Origin: Falsiroseomonas oleicola
GTDB lineage: Bacteria > Pseudomonadota > Alphaproteobacteria > Acetobacterales > Acetobacteraceae
Direction: 5' to 3'
Assembly: GCF_019029495.1 (NCBI RefSeq)
Contig: NZ_JAERQM010000001.1
Location: forward strand, 1,054,001 to 1,118,000
DNA length: 64,000 nucleotides
Below are positions 45,121-54,568 of the stretch, piece after piece; within the stretch, counting starts at the first letter, position 1, and each line of letters starts with the position of its first letter. A program made the translations under genes and the position numbers. The notes beneath the pieces are model-generated. The model was not told the origin of the DNA. It made no database searches and saw nothing but the letters and a program-made list of their open reading frames with translations.

Positions 45121-47175
45121 ATGACCCCCCGCCCCATGGCCAGCGCCCGCATCACCTTCGCCTGCACCTGCGAGGATACGATGCCGCTCGATGGCCGCGT
45201 GATCGCGCGCGGCTGCGGCGGCGGCGCGCCCCGGATGGCGGAGCAGCTCTGCCAGTCGCAGCTCGACCGCTTCCTCGCGGCGCTGGGGGAAGGCGTGCCC
45301 GTGACGGTGGCCTGCACCGCCCAGGCGCCACTCTTCGCCGAGGTGGCGGAGGATGCCGGCTTCACCGGGCCGCTCGACTTCGTGAACATCCGCGAGACGG
45401 CCGGCTGGGCGCGGGAGGCCAAGGCCGCCGCGCCGAAGATGGCCGCCCTGATCGCCGCCGCCGCCGTCCCGATGCCGGCCACCGCCCTGGTGCCCCTGAA
45501 GAGCGAGGGCGTTACCCTGATCCTCGGCCGGGACGAGGTGGCCCTGGCCGCCGCCGAAAGGCTGGCCGGCACGCTGGACGTGACCGTGCTGCTGGACGGC
45601 ACTGCCCCGGTCCAGCCCCGGCGCAGCGCCGATTTTCCGGTGGCGCGCGGCAAGGCCCGGGGCGCGACGGGCTGGCTCGGCGCCTTCGAGGTGGTGGTGG
45701 ATGGCCATGCCATGCCGCGCCCCTCCTCCCGCACCGCCTATGAATGGGGGCCGCGCCGCGATGGCGCGGTCAGCCGCTGCGACCTGGTGCTGGACCTGAC
45801 CGGCGGCGCCGCGCTGTTCCCCACGCATGAGCTGCGCCAGGGCTATCTGCGCGCCGACCCCGCCGATGCCGCCGCGGTGGAACGCGCCATCGGCGCGGCG
45901 AAGGAGCTGGTCGGCGAATTCGACAAGCCGCGCTTCATCACTTTCGAGGCCGGGCTCTGCGCCCATAGCCGCAACAAGCGCGTGGCCTGCACCCGCTGCC
46001 TCGACCTCTGCCCGACCGGCGCGATCACCCCGGGAAAGGAGAGCGTTCAGATCAGCGCGGAGATCTGCGCCGGCTGCGGCGCCTGCGCCGCCGTCTGCCC
46101 GACCGGCGCGGCCAGCTACGCCCTGCCCGATTCCGGATCGCTCCTGAAACGCCTGCGCGCTTTGCTGCTGACCTTCCGCGAGGCCGGCGGCGAATCCCCC
46201 GTGCTGCTGGTGCATGACGCCGAGCATGGCGAACCCCTGATCGACGCCCTGGCCCGGCATGGCGACGGGCTGCCGGCGCGGGTGCTGCCGCTGCGGGTGA
46301 ACGAGGTCTCGCAGCTCGACTTGGCCTTCTTCCTCTCGGCCTTCGCCTGGGGCGCGGCGCAGATCCGCCTGCTGATGCGCGGCCATCGCAGCCATGGGAC
46401 CGAAGGCGTGTTCCGCAACATCGGCTTCGCGCTGGAAACCCTGGCCGGCCTCGGCGTGCCCGACCACGGCGCGCCGCGCGCCGCCGCCATCGAGACGGAC
46501 GACCCCTTCACCCTTGGCGAGGCGCTGGCCGCCCTGCCCCGCCGCGGCCTGCCCTTCCCGCCCGCCACCTTCGTGGCGCTGGGCACGGGGCGGGAGGTGC
46601 TGCGCCAGGCCGGGCGTGCCCTGGCGGAGGGTGCGCAGCGGCGGGACGCGGTGCTGCCGATGCCGGCGCTGGCCCCCTTCGGCCAGGCGCAGGTGGCGGT
46701 GGAAGGCTGCACCCTCTGCCTCGCCTGCACCATGGTCTGTCCGACCGGCGCCTTCACCGCCAATCCGGAAACGCCGCAGCTCCGCTTCCTGGAAGATGCC
46801 TGCGTGCAGTGCGGCCTCTGCGCCACCACCTGCCCGGAAAAGGTCATCACCCTGGAGCCACGCCTGAACCTGGCGCCTGAATCCAGCCAGATGCGGGTGG
46901 TGAAGCAGGAAGACCCGTTCTGCTGCGAAAGCTGCGGCAAAGCCTTCGGCGTGAAATCCCAGATCGACCGCGTCACCCGCAAGCTGACCGAAAGCGGCCA
47001 CTGGATGTTCCGCGACAGCGGGCAGTTGGCGCTGCTGCGGCTCTGCGAGGATTGCCGGCCCTTCGCCGCCACCGATGCGCGGATCGATCCCTATGCCGGC
47101 CCGGCCCGCCCGGTGGCCAAGACCACCGAGGACTGGCTGCGGGAGGCGGAGCGCGCCAAGCGGGACGCGGAGTGA
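45121..47175 (+). CDS. Multi-cluster 4Fe-4S binding protein of the formate dehydrogenase region
   Basis: A 684-residue protein. An N-terminal region (residues 1-280) is ferredoxin-reductase-like or helical, with ACTCEDTMPLDGRV and RGCGGGAPRM. Then cysteine clusters follow: CTRCLDLCP and CAGCGACAAVCP (about residues 289-330), later CTLCLACTMVCP and CVQCGLCATTCP (about residues 530-580), giving several 4Fe-4S clusters. A CCESCGKAF zinc-like knot and CEDC near the end are also seen. It may carry electrons for cofactor maturation or between dehydrogenase and an acceptor. Divergent to the DUF cassette. The start at 45121 or 45136. Confidence 0.8.
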   Translation: MTPRPMASARITFACTCEDTMPLDGRVIARGCGGGAPRMAEQLCQSQLDRFLAALGEGVPVTVACTAQAPLFAEVAEDAGFTGPLDFVNIRETAGWAREAKAAAPKMAALIAAAAVPMPATALVPLKSEGVTLILGRDEVALAAAERLAGTLDVTVLLDGTAPVQPRRSADFPVARGKARGATGWLGAFEVVVDGHAMPRPSSRTAYEWGPRRDGAVSRCDLVLDLTGGAALFPTHELRQGYLRADPADAAAVERAIGAAKELVGEFDKPRFITFEAGLCAHSRNKRVACTRCLDLCPTGAITPGKESVQISAEICAGCGACAAVCPTGAASYALPDSGSLLKRLRALLLTFREAGGESPVLLVHDAEHGEPLIDALARHGDGLPARVLPLRVNEVSQLDLAFFLSAFAWGAAQIRLLMRGHRSHGTEGVFRNIGFALETLAGLGVPDHGAPRAAAIETDDPFTLGEALAALPRRGLPFPPATFVALGTGREVLRQAGRALAEGAQRRDAVLPMPALAPFGQAQVAVEGCTLCLACTMVCPTGAFTANPETPQLRFLEDACVQCGLCATTCPEKVITLEPRLNLAPESSQMRVVKQEDPFCCESCGKAFGVKSQIDRVTRKLTESGHWMFRDSGQLALLRLCEDCRPFAATDARIDPYAGPARPVAKTTEDWLREAERAKRDAE

Positions 47176-47206
47176 TAGACCTCCGGCAAGCCTGGAGAAC
47201 CGCCCG

Positions 47207-48220
47207 ATGAAAACCCAGCAGATCCTGCTCGCCCGCCGCCCCCAGGGCGCGCCCGTGCCCGAGGATTTCCGCTTCGTCGAGACCGAATTGCCGGAGCCGG
47301 AATATGGCGAGGTGATCGTCGCCCATCGCTTCCTGTCGCTCGACCCCTATCAGCGCGGGCGGATGGATGACGCGAAATCCTACTCCGCCCCCGTGGCGCT
47401 CGGCGCCGTCATGGAATGCCAGGCGGTGGGCCAGGTGGCGGCCAGCCGGGATGGACGGTTCCAGGAAGGCGACTGGGTGCTGGGCGGCTTCGGCTGGCAG
47501 AGCCATTCGGTGCGACCGGCCCATGCGCTGATCCCGATCGACCCCACCGAGGCCTCCCCCTCCACCGCGCTGGGCGTGCTCGGCATGCCGGGGCTGACCG
47601 CCTGGGTGGGGCTGGAGGATATCGGCCAGCCGAAGGCCGGGGAGATGCTGGTGGTCTCCGCCGCCTCCGGTGCCGTGGGACAGGTGGTGGGCCAGCTCGG
47701 CAGGATCCGGGGCGCCAAGGTCGTGGGCATCGCCGGGGGCGCGGCGAAATGCGCCTATGTGAAGGACACGCTCGGCTTCGACGCCGCCATCGACCATCGC
47801 GGCGACCTGGATGCCCAGTTGGATGCCGCCTGCCCCGGTGGCATCGATGTCTATTGGGAGAATGTCGGCGGCGCGGTGCAGGCGGCGGTGTTTCCGCGCC
47901 TCAATGAATTCGGCCGCATGGTGATGTGCGGCGTGATCGCCCAGTACAACACCGCCTCCGGCCTCGCCGCCCATGGCGCCCCGCCCGGCCCGAATCTCGG
48001 CCCGGTGGTGCGCAAGCGCCTGCGCATCCAGGGCTTCATCGTCTCCGACAATGGCTGGAAGCGCTACGGCCAGTTCCGGGCGGAGATGCTGGACCACATC
48101 AAGGCCGGGCGGATGCAGTACCGGGAGGATGTGGCGATGGGCCTGGCCAATGCGCCGGCCGCCTTCATCGGCATGCTGGAGGGCCGCAACTTCGGCAAGC
48201 AGGTGGTGGCGCTGGATTGA
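47207..48220 (+). CDS. Zinc-free MDR-family NADP-dependent oxidoreductase
   Basis: A 337-residue MDR protein. It has FLSLDPYQRGRMDD, the NADP-binding AASGAVGQVVGQLG, GIAGGAAKCAYVKDTLGFDAAIDHR and PGGIDVYWENVGG. It belongs to the group of curcumin/2-alkenal reductase-type proteins, which reduce double bonds of alpha,beta-unsaturated aldehydes or ketones. No zinc-binding Cys set is seen. Starts 31 bases after the poly-ferredoxin stop, with GGAG before ATG. The next gene overlaps its stop. Confidence 0.88.
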   Translation: MKTQQILLARRPQGAPVPEDFRFVETELPEPEYGEVIVAHRFLSLDPYQRGRMDDAKSYSAPVALGAVMECQAVGQVAASRDGRFQEGDWVLGGFGWQSHSVRPAHALIPIDPTEASPSTALGVLGMPGLTAWVGLEDIGQPKAGEMLVVSAASGAVGQVVGQLGRIRGAKVVGIAGGAAKCAYVKDTLGFDAAIDHRGDLDAQLDAACPGGIDVYWENVGGAVQAAVFPRLNEFGRMVMCGVIAQYNTASGLAAHGAPPGPNLGPVVRKRLRIQGFIVSDNGWKRYGQFRAEMLDHIKAGRMQYREDVAMGLANAPAAFIGMLEGRNFGKQVVALD

Positions 48221-49026
48221 AGGCCGACGCCGATCTGGCTCGCGCGCTGGACGGCACGCGGGTGCTGTTCTGCTACGGGCTGCTGGGGGAGGTCATTGCC
48301 GGCCTCGCCCCGATCGGCCTGGACTATATGGGCCGCCAGATGGCCTGGCTGCGCGACATCGACGTCGCGGTGCACCTGGCCAAACTGCCGACGGCTGCGC
48401 CGGTCGGCGTCAATGCCGGGCGCATCGTCGCGGCGATGCTGGCGGAGCCCTCCCCCGCTATCCTGATCGGCCATTCCAAGGGGGGGCTGGAGGCGCTGGC
48501 GGCGCTGGTGCGGCCGGGCATGGCCGAGCGCTGCCGCGGCTTCATCGCGCTGCAATCGCCCTTCATGGGATCACCGCTGGCCGATGCGATACTGGCGCGG
48601 CGGCAGGTGCTGCTGGCGGTGCATCACCTGGCGCGGCTGTCCCACCTCGGCACCGGGCGGGGCCTGCGCGACCTGACCGTGCCGGTGCGGCAGGCCTGGA
48701 TGCGGGCGCATGCGGCGGAGGTGGCGGCGCTGGTCGCGCGCATCCCGGTCAGCACGCTGGCGACCGTGATCGCCCCGCGCGGCGACTGGCGCGAAAGCGC
48801 CTATCGCCGGCTGGCGCGCTGGATGGAGGCGGAGGGCGCCGGGCCGGGCGATGGGCTGGTGCCGCTCGGCTCGGCCCTGCTGCCGGGGGCGCGGCAGCGC
48901 GTGCTGGAAGGCGGCCACCGCGCCCTGGTGGCGGGTGGCCAGGGCCGCGACCCGGTGGGGCTGCTGCGGGATGAGCTTTGGTGGCTGCTGCGGGGGCAAG
49001 CCCCCGCAGCAATCAAGTTTGTATAG
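48217..49026 (+). CDS. Alpha/beta hydrolase (lipase-like)
   Basis: A 269-residue hydrolase with TTG start 48217 overlapping the upstream stop (TTGA). The nucleophile elbow is ILIGHSKGG (Ser87); LLGEVIAGLAPIGLDYM gives an early loop and DGLVPLGS (acid) with VLEGGHRALV (His) near the end complete a likely triad. This looks like a lipase/thioesterase-like protein; the substrate is unknown. Its end is followed by a strong bidirectional terminator. Confidence 0.75.
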   Translation: MKADADLARALDGTRVLFCYGLLGEVIAGLAPIGLDYMGRQMAWLRDIDVAVHLAKLPTAAPVGVNAGRIVAAMLAEPSPAILIGHSKGGLEALAALVRPGMAERCRGFIALQSPFMGSPLADAILARRQVLLAVHHLARLSHLGTGRGLRDLTVPVRQAWMRAHAAEVAALVARIPVSTLATVIAPRGDWRESAYRRLARWMEAEGAGPGDGLVPLGSALLPGARQRVLEGGHRALVAGGQGRDPVGLLRDELWWLLRGQAPAAIKFV

Positions 49027-49028
49027 AC

Positions 49029-49073
49029 GCGCGATTCAGACCTCCGGTGCCTTCGCACCTTCGGTCATCGCGC
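49029..49073. terminator. Three-tier bidirectional hairpin terminator
   Basis: GCGCGAT, GACC and GGTGC pair in turn with GCACC, GGTC and ATCGCGC around a CTTC loop, followed by TTTACTCC on the + strand. Located between the convergent hydrolase and pirin genes, ending both transcripts. Confidence 0.8.
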
Positions 49074-49074
49074 T

Positions 49075-49785
49075 TTACTCCTTCGCCACTTCCACCATCA
49101 CCAGCTCCGCATCCTCCTCCGCCGTGATGGTGATGGTCGCCTCATCGACGATCCCCGCACCATCCCGCTCCCCGAGCGCCGCGCCGTTCACCGTGGCGGC
49201 ACCCTTCGCCACCACCAGATAGGCCGCCCGGTCTGCGCCCAGCCTCTGGGTCAGGCTCTGGCCCTTGGCCAGGGTCGTCGCCAGCACCGCGCCATTGACG
49301 TTGATCGGCAGCGCATCGCTGCCGGCATCGCCGGGGCGGCCGGAGGCAAGGACGGCAAAGCCGGTTTCCTTGCTGGCCTTGGGGAAGGCCTTGGCGCCCC
49401 AGTTCGGCTTGGCGCCACGGACATCCGGCATGATCCAGATCTGGAAGATCTTCGTCGTCTCCGGCTCCAGATTGTATTCGGCATGCACCACGCCGGTGCC
49501 GGCCGACATGATCTGCACGTCGCCGGCCTCGGTACGGCCCTCATTGCCCAGGTTGTCGCGATGCGTGATCGCGCCTTCGCGGACATAGGTGATGATTTCC
49601 ATGTCGCGATGCGGATGCGCATCGAAGCCCGTGCCGGCGGCGATCTCGTCATCGTTCCAGACGCGCAGCCGGCCCCAGCTCATGCGCCTTTCGTCGTGGT
49701 AGTTGGCGAAGGAGAAATGGTGCTTCGCCTTGAGCCAGCCGTGGTTGGCACCGCCGAGGCTGGCGAAGGGACGGACATCGATCAT
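49075..49785 (-). CDS. Pirin family protein
   Basis: A 236-residue bicupin protein. The metal-binding N-terminal motif is FDAHPHRDMEIITYV with GTGVVHAEYN, as in pirins that bind iron at two His, a His and a Glu. Pirins can have quercetin dioxygenase activity or regulatory roles, usually undefined. ATG 49785 is chosen because the longer frame gives Cys/Arg-rich leader residues. Alone on its strand between the terminator and a small gene. Confidence 0.9.
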   Translation of the reverse strand: MIDVRPFASLGGANHGWLKAKHHFSFANYHDERRMSWGRLRVWNDDEIAAGTGFDAHPHRDMEIITYVREGAITHRDNLGNEGRTEAGDVQIMSAGTGVVHAEYNLEPETTKIFQIWIMPDVRGAKPNWGAKAFPKASKETGFAVLASGRPGDAGSDALPINVNGAVLATTLAKGQSLTQRLGADRAAYLVVAKGAATVNGAALGERDGAGIVDEATITITAEEDAELVMVEVAKE

Positions 49786-49922
49786 CGGAAGGGTCTCCGC
49801 TCTGCGACCGGGGGGTCCGCCCCGGCGCTTCTGTTGGACGGAGAGATAGGCGCAGTCCGGCATCCGTGCAGCAGGTCCGAACGGATGTGCGGCATTCAGC
49901 AAGTGAATGAAGCCGCAGCCCG

Positions 49923-50114
49923 TTATCGTGACGCGACCCTGTCGCCCCCGCGACGCGACGGGATGGCCTGGCCCCGCCTGACCAGCTCCTCCCGCACCGT
50001 ACGGGGCAGGTCGCGGCAGCCGCAGGCCTCGGCATGGGCGAGGTGCCAGGCGACGCGCTGGTCCAGCGTCGCCGGCTTCGGCATGGGGTTCGCCGCGTGC
50101 CAGTCGCGGTTCAT
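49923..50114 (-). CDS. Small conserved hypothetical protein
   Basis: A 63-residue protein with NPMPKPATLDQRVAWHLAHAEACGCRDLP at its centre and a basic tail (RRGGDRVASR). I recall similar short proteins with the motif NPMPKNATLDQRIAWH in many proteobacteria, so it looks real although of unknown role. It starts seven bases after the stop of the universal stress protein gene, suggesting co-transcription. Confidence 0.7.
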   Translation of the reverse strand: MNRDWHAANPMPKPATLDQRVAWHLAHAEACGCRDLPRTVREELVRRGQAIPSRRGGDRVASR

Positions 50115-50121
50115 CCCAGGA

Positions 50122-51000
50122 TCAGCGGCACATCAGGATCGGGATTTCCGAATTCTCCAGCACATGCCGCGTCACGCCGCCCAGGATGAGCTGGCGCAGG
50201 CGGGAATGGCTGTAGGCGCCCTGGCACATCAGGTCGGCGCCGAAATCGCGCGCCGCGCCCAGCAGGCCGGCGCCGACTTCGCGGGTCTGCGACTTGAAGG
50301 GCACCAGCTCCGCCTCGATCTCGTGCCAGCGCAGATAGGCCTGGATGCCCTCCGCCGCCGGGCCGCGACGCTGGTAATCCTCGGAATGCAGGATGCGCAC
50401 GGCCTCGGCGCGGTGCAGCCAGGGCAGCGCTGCCGCCACCGCCGCCGCACTCTCCGCGCTGCCATTCCAGGCGATGCAGACGCGGGAGCCCATGACCTCC
50501 GGCGCCACGCGCGGCGCGATCAGCACCGGCCGGCCGGAATCGAACAGCACGGCATGCAGCGCGTCGGAGGAGGAGACATCCTCATCCGCCTCCGGATGCG
50601 GCACCACCGCCATGTCGTAGAGGCGCGACTGCTGCGCCACCACATCCTCCTCCCGCCCCGCGATCGCCTCGAAGGACAGGGTGACGCCCGGCACCTTCAG
50701 CGCGGTATTGGGGTCGGGCGCCATGGTCAGGTCGCCATGGGTGGCGGTGAATTTCTCGAACAGCGATCGGACGCGGCCGGCGCGTTCGCCGCTTTCGCGT
50801 TCGGTGGCGGCCATCATCTCCTCGATCATCGCCCCCGACAGGCCTTCGCCCGCCAGCGGCGCGACATCGCGCGCATCGACGCGCACATGTAGGCAGTGCA
50901 GATGCGCGCTCCAGATCCGCGCCACCATCAGGGCGGTGGCAAGTGCGGCCTCCCCGGCCGCGGTCCCGGTCAACGGCAGCAACAGGCGGCGATAGGCCAT
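50122..51000 (-). CDS. Universal stress protein, two-domain type
   Basis: A 292-residue protein with two UspA-like Rossmann domains. The first (residues 1-140) begins YRRLLLPLTGTAAGEAAL; the second (residues 160-292) carries VCIAWNGSAESAAAVAAALPWL and GAYSHSRLRQLILGGVTRHVLENSEIPILM. It would bind ATP or act in stress survival; exact role unknown. Start ATG 51000. The next gene leftward is the small hypothetical protein, so they form a pair. Confidence 0.88.
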   Translation of the reverse strand: MAYRRLLLPLTGTAAGEAALATALMVARIWSAHLHCLHVRVDARDVAPLAGEGLSGAMIEEMMAATERESGERAGRVRSLFEKFTATHGDLTMAPDPNTALKVPGVTLSFEAIAGREEDVVAQQSRLYDMAVVPHPEADEDVSSSDALHAVLFDSGRPVLIAPRVAPEVMGSRVCIAWNGSAESAAAVAAALPWLHRAEAVRILHSEDYQRRGPAAEGIQAYLRWHEIEAELVPFKSQTREVGAGLLGAARDFGADLMCQGAYSHSRLRQLILGGVTRHVLENSEIPILMCR

Positions 51001-51047
51001 CGCGCCTCTCCTTTATCCAGTGGGTGCGGAAAGCGGTCCCGGAAACT

Positions 51048-52532
51048 TTATGCCCTATCTCCGGGACCCAAGGCCAGCATCCCCCTCGCGGCGGGCAAAG
51101 GGGCGGCGGCGTCCAGCACCGCCCAGCCGATCGCGCCCGGATCGGCGCGCGCCGCACGTTCCAGCACCGCCACCGTCGCGTCGGAGGCATCGCGGCCCTC
51201 GGCACTGCGCGCGGCGACGCGGGCGCGCAGCAGATCGAGCGGCGCGGCCAGCCAGATTCCGGTGAAGGGATGGGGCGCCGCGGCCGCTTCCGCCGCCTGG
51301 CGCAGCGCAGGGTCGAGGAAGACGGCGTCCAGCACCACCGACTGCCCGGCGGCCAGGGCCAGCCGGGCGGCGGCCATGATCTCGGCATGTACGGCCTGGC
51401 TTTCCGCCTCGGCATAGGCCTGCTCGGGCAGGCGGGCTTCCGGGGCCACGCCCGCGCGGCGCTTGCGCGTCTCATCCGTGCGCAGATGCAGCGCGCCCGG
51501 CGCGGCGCCCAGCTCCGGCGCCAGGGCCCGCGCCAGCCAGGTCTTGCCGGTGCCCTGCAGGCCGCCGATGGCGACCAGCCGTGGCGGGACCGGGCGCAGG
51601 AAATCGCTGGCGGCGCGCAGGTAGCGATGGCCGTCGCCGCCGCGCCGCGCCTCCACATGCGCGCGCACCATGGCCCGCAGCGCCATCCAGAAGCCGAGCG
51701 CCGGCAGCAGGCCGAAATCGCCACCGCGCGCCAGATAGCGATTCATCACCCGGGTCGCCGCCGCGCGCTGGCCGAACTGGCACAGATCCATCAGCAGGAA
51801 GGCGATGTCGTAGCCGATGTCGGTGGTGGCCAGGGCCTCGTCGAATTCCAGCGCGTCGAAGGGCGTCGGCCGGCCCTCCCAAAGGCACAAATTGCCGAGA
51901 TGCAGATCGCCATGGCAGCGCCGCACCCGCCCTTCCGCCGCGCGGCCGGCCAGATGCGGGGCGAGGCTGTCCAGCCGCGCCTGCATCGCGGCGCCGAGGG
52001 CCGCGACCTCCGCCGGTGGCAGGCCAGTGGCGTTGCAGTCGCGGATATTGCCCGCCAGCACGCGGCCGACGGCGGCGGGCGCGTCGAAGCCGGGCGGGGC
52101 CGGCACGGCAGCCTGGTGCAGGGCAAAGACCGCATCGGCGGTCTCGTCCAGCAGCGCCGGGGTCAGCCCGCCGCGCCGCGCCACATTGTCCAAAAAGTCG
52201 CCGGGCGGGACGGGCGCCATGCGCAGCACCCAGTCCACCACCTCGCCTTCGCCATCCAGCGACAGGCTGCCATCCGCCGCGTGGGTGACCGGCACCACAT
52301 CGCGGTACAGCCCCGGCGCATGCGGCTGGTTCAGCGCCAGCTCCCGCCGCGCAAAACGTTCGCGGTCCGCGAGGGCGGAAAAGTCGAGAAAGCCGAGGCG
52401 CACCGCCTTCTTCAGCTTCCACACCGTGTCCGGCCCGACGAAGACGGCCGAGATATGCGTCTCCACCGGATCGGCCCCGGCCAGGCGGCGCAGCAGCGCC
52501 GCGACAGGGGCCTGATCCGCCGGGATGGTCAC
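51048..52532 (-). CDS. Aminoglycoside-phosphotransferase-like kinase fused to AAA/zeta-type ATPase
   Basis: A 494-residue two-domain protein. The N-terminal part (residues 1-310) is APH/ChoK-like with HGDLHLGN (catalytic loop) and [21 protein letters not shown]. The C-terminal part (residues 330-494) is a P-loop kinase with [16 protein letters not shown] and [12 protein letters not shown]. Such fusions are widespread (AAA family ATPase/bifunctional kinases) and of unknown substrate. GTG start 52532 overlaps the pdxH stop (GTGA). Confidence 0.85.
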   Translation of the reverse strand: MTIPADQAPVAALLRRLAGADPVETHISAVFVGPDTVWKLKKAVRLGFLDFSALADRERFARRELALNQPHAPGLYRDVVPVTHAADGSLSLDGEGEVVDWVLRMAPVPPGDFLDNVARRGGLTPALLDETADAVFALHQAAVPAPPGFDAPAAVGRVLAGNIRDCNATGLPPAEVAALGAAMQARLDSLAPHLAGRAAEGRVRRCHGDLHLGNLCLWEGRPTPFDALEFDEALATTDIGYDIAFLLMDLCQFGQRAAATRVMNRYLARGGDFGLLPALGFWMALRAMVRAHVEARRGGDGHRYLRAASDFLRPVPPRLVAIGGLQGTGKTWLARALAPELGAAPGALHLRTDETRKRRAGVAPEARLPEQAYAEAESQAVHAEIMAAARLALAAGQSVVLDAVFLDPALRQAAEAAAAPHPFTGIWLAAPLDLLRARVAARSAEGRDASDATVAVLERAARADPGAIGWAVLDAAAPLPAARGMLALGPGDRA

Positions 52533-53119
52533 GGATACAGCATCTCCAGCCGCCAGCCGGCGCCGTCGCGGTGGAAGACGCGGCGCTCATGCAGCCGGAA
52601 GGGCATGTCGCGCCACAGCTCGATGCGGTCCGGCACCAGGCGGAAGCCGGACCAATGGGCCGGGCGCGGAATCTCGCCGAGGCCGAAGCGCAGCGTCTGC
52701 TCCGCCACCGCCTTTTCCAGGGCGAAGCGCGATTCCAGCGGGCGGGACTGCTTGCTCGCCCAGGCGCCGATGCGCGAGCCGCGGGCGCGGGAGGCGTAGT
52801 AGGCATCGGCCTCCTCCGCCGAGACCGGCTGCACGGCGCCTTCCACCCGGACGGAGCGCTGCAGGGTCTTCCAGTGGAAGCACAGCGCGGCGAAGCGGTT
52901 CGCCGCCAGCTCCCCGCCCTTGCGGCTTTCGAGGTTGGTGTAGAAGACGAATCCCCCCGGATCGACGCCCTTGAGCAGGACCATGCGGGCGGAGGGCCGG
53001 CCCTCCGGCGTCGCGGTGGCCAGGCATACGGCATTGGGATCGTTGATTTCGGTCTTCGCCGCCTCCGCCATCCAGGACTCGAACTGGGCGATGGGGTCGT
53101 CGGTCGGGGGCGAATCCAA
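52529..53119 (-). CDS. pdxH: Pyridoxamine 5'-phosphate oxidase
   Basis: A 196-residue flavoprotein with [26 protein letters not shown] (FMN binding), [18 protein letters not shown] and [13 protein letters not shown] with the C-terminal substrate site ([14 protein letters not shown]). It oxidises PNP and PMP to PLP. The start at TTG 53119 is favoured by AGGAGA at good spacing; the ATG at 53209 lies inside the promoter region. It is divergent from fabI and followed by a kinase fusion gene. Confidence 0.93.
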   Translation of the reverse strand: MDSPPTDDPIAQFESWMAEAAKTEINDPNAVCLATATPEGRPSARMVLLKGVDPGGFVFYTNLESRKGGELAANRFAALCFHWKTLQRSVRVEGAVQPVSAEEADAYYASRARGSRIGAWASKQSRPLESRFALEKAVAEQTLRFGLGEIPRPAHWSGFRLVPDRIELWRDMPFRLHERRVFHRDGAGWRLEMLYP

Positions 53120-53156
53120 GGCGGCTCTCCTGCGGGTGCGGGGGCCAGACAGATGC

Positions 53157-53184
53157 CATGCCCCTTGCCCGTGACAAGGGCATG
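53157..53184. promoter_or_regulatory. Inverted repeat between pdxH and fabI
   Basis: CATGCCCCTTG and CAAGGGCATG form near-perfect arms around a seven-base loop in the 113-base divergent gap. It could be an operator for both genes or a leader hairpin. Confidence 0.4.
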
Positions 53185-53232
53185 TGCCACCACCGGGGGC
53201 CATTCGCAACCAGCCTCCGGTGCCCCTTCCCC

Positions 53233-54081
53233 ATGCCAGACGACGTTACGCCAGATGCCGCCAGCACGGGGGTACCGACCGGCACGCTGATGGCGGGCAA
53301 GCGCGGCATCATCATGGGCGTCGCCAATGACCGCTCCATCGCCTGGGGCGTCGCGCAGGCCATCGCCGCCCAGGGCGCCGAGATCGCCTTCACCTATCAG
53401 GGGGAAGCGCTGGAACGCCGGGTGCGGCCCCTGGCCGACAGCATCGGCAGCAAGCTGGTGCTGCCCTGCGACGTGACCGACGATGCCAGCGTCGATGCGG
53501 TGTTCGAGACGCTGGGCCGCGAATGGGGCGGGATCGACTTCCTGGTCCATGCCATTGGCTTCGCCGACAAGCAGTTCCTGCGCGGCCGCTATATGGATAC
53601 GCCGCGCAACGCCTTCCTGCAGGCGATGGATATTTCCGTGTTTTCCTTCGTCAGCGTGGCGCAGCGCGCCGTGCCGCTGATGAAGCCGGGCGGATCGCTG
53701 CTGACCATGTCCTATCTGGGCGCGGAGCGAGTGATTCCGCATTACAACGTGATGGGCGTGGCCAAGGCGGCGCTGGAAGCCAGCGTGCGCTACATGGCGG
53801 CCGACCTCGGCAAGTCCGGCATCCGGGTGAACGCGATCTCCGCCGGGCCGATCAAGACCCTGGCCGCCAGCGGAATCGGCGACTTCCGCTACATCCTGAA
53901 GTGGAACCAGCTGAACGCGCCGATGGAGCGCAACGTGACGATCGAGGATGTGGGCGGGGCGGGGCTTTACCTGCTGTCCAATCTGTCCTCCGGCGTGACC
54001 GGCGAGGTGCAGCATGTGGATTGCGGCTACCACATCGTGGGCATGAAGAACCCGGACGCGCCGGATATCGCGACGGTCTGA
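53233..54081 (+). CDS. fabI: Enoyl-[acyl-carrier-protein] reductase FabI
   Basis: A 282-residue SDR-type enoyl-ACP reductase. It has the FabI-type NAD site [15 protein letters not shown] and the active site [22 protein letters not shown], with the Tyr-x6-Lys spacing unique to FabI. The C-terminal [19 protein letters not shown] is diagnostic. It catalyses the last reductive step of the fatty acid elongation cycle. A 20-residue N-terminal extension ([13 protein letters not shown]) precedes the domain. ATG 53233 is preferred over the ATG at 53158. Confidence 0.95.
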   Translation: MPDDVTPDAASTGVPTGTLMAGKRGIIMGVANDRSIAWGVAQAIAAQGAEIAFTYQGEALERRVRPLADSIGSKLVLPCDVTDDASVDAVFETLGREWGGIDFLVHAIGFADKQFLRGRYMDTPRNAFLQAMDISVFSFVSVAQRAVPLMKPGGSLLTMSYLGAERVIPHYNVMGVAKAALEASVRYMAADLGKSGIRVNAISAGPIKTLAASGIGDFRYILKWNQLNAPMERNVTIEDVGGAGLYLLSNLSSGVTGEVQHVDCGYHIVGMKNPDAPDIATV

Positions 54082-54099
54082 GCCGAGGGCGCCACAACC

Positions 54100-54555
54100 A
54101 TGGTCGAGATTTGGAGCGCGTTGATCCAATCATTCTCGACATTGCTCGCGGCAGGTATCGCAATATTTTTCGCCTTCAAATTAATCAAGAAAAATGAACT
54201 TGAGCGAATGCGTGTCGATTGCGTTCGCAGGTTATTTGGCTTTCGGTTTGGCATAGACGGCACTTGGGATCGCGATGGCGCACCTATGCAGTCCTTTCTT
54301 GCTGCGGTAAACGAGGTTCCGTATTTGTTCGCTCAGTATCCAGATGTCATGTCCGCTTTCCGCGATCTGCGTTCAAATCTCTCATCAAATGGTAACACTG
54401 AAAAATTCATAACAGCCCTCCTGCGTACGATTGCAAAGAAAACAGATGTCGATTTCAGTGCATTGGGCGAAGCCGACCTTAGCGGTATAATACGCGCCGG
54501 CGATCGAAATGGCCGTCACTCAGCAGTAGCAGGTGGCCAAAAGCCCTGCCGATAG
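54100..54555 (+). CDS. A+T-rich hypothetical membrane-anchored protein (DUF6680-like)
   Basis: A 151-residue protein with an N-terminal helix (STLLAAGIAIFFAFKLI) and a soluble part with RVDCVRRLFGFRFG, SFLAAVNEVPYLFAQYPDVMSAFRDLRSN. This resembles the small membrane-anchored DUF6680 type, but the match is by eye. Base composition is strikingly poorer in G+C than its neighbours until about 54,500, where the last codons (GRHSAVAGGQKPCR) revert to host-like sequence. This suggests a recent arrival, with a changed 3' end. Confidence 0.6.
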   Translation: MVEIWSALIQSFSTLLAAGIAIFFAFKLIKKNELERMRVDCVRRLFGFRFGIDGTWDRDGAPMQSFLAAVNEVPYLFAQYPDVMSAFRDLRSNLSSNGNTEKFITALLRTIAKKTDVDFSALGEADLSGIIRAGDRNGRHSAVAGGQKPCR

Positions 54556-54568
54556 AGGAGCAAAGCCC

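Noticed and set aside
44929-47001. Long minus-strand open frame continuing the ligase-like gene into the poly-ferredoxin region
   Set aside because: Only the part below about 44,930 has conserved sequence; above it the frame is antisense to the ferredoxin gene.
51472-54129. 885-codon minus-strand frame across pdxH and fabI
   Set aside because: Runs antisense to fabI and out of frame in pdxH and the kinase fusion; no domain.
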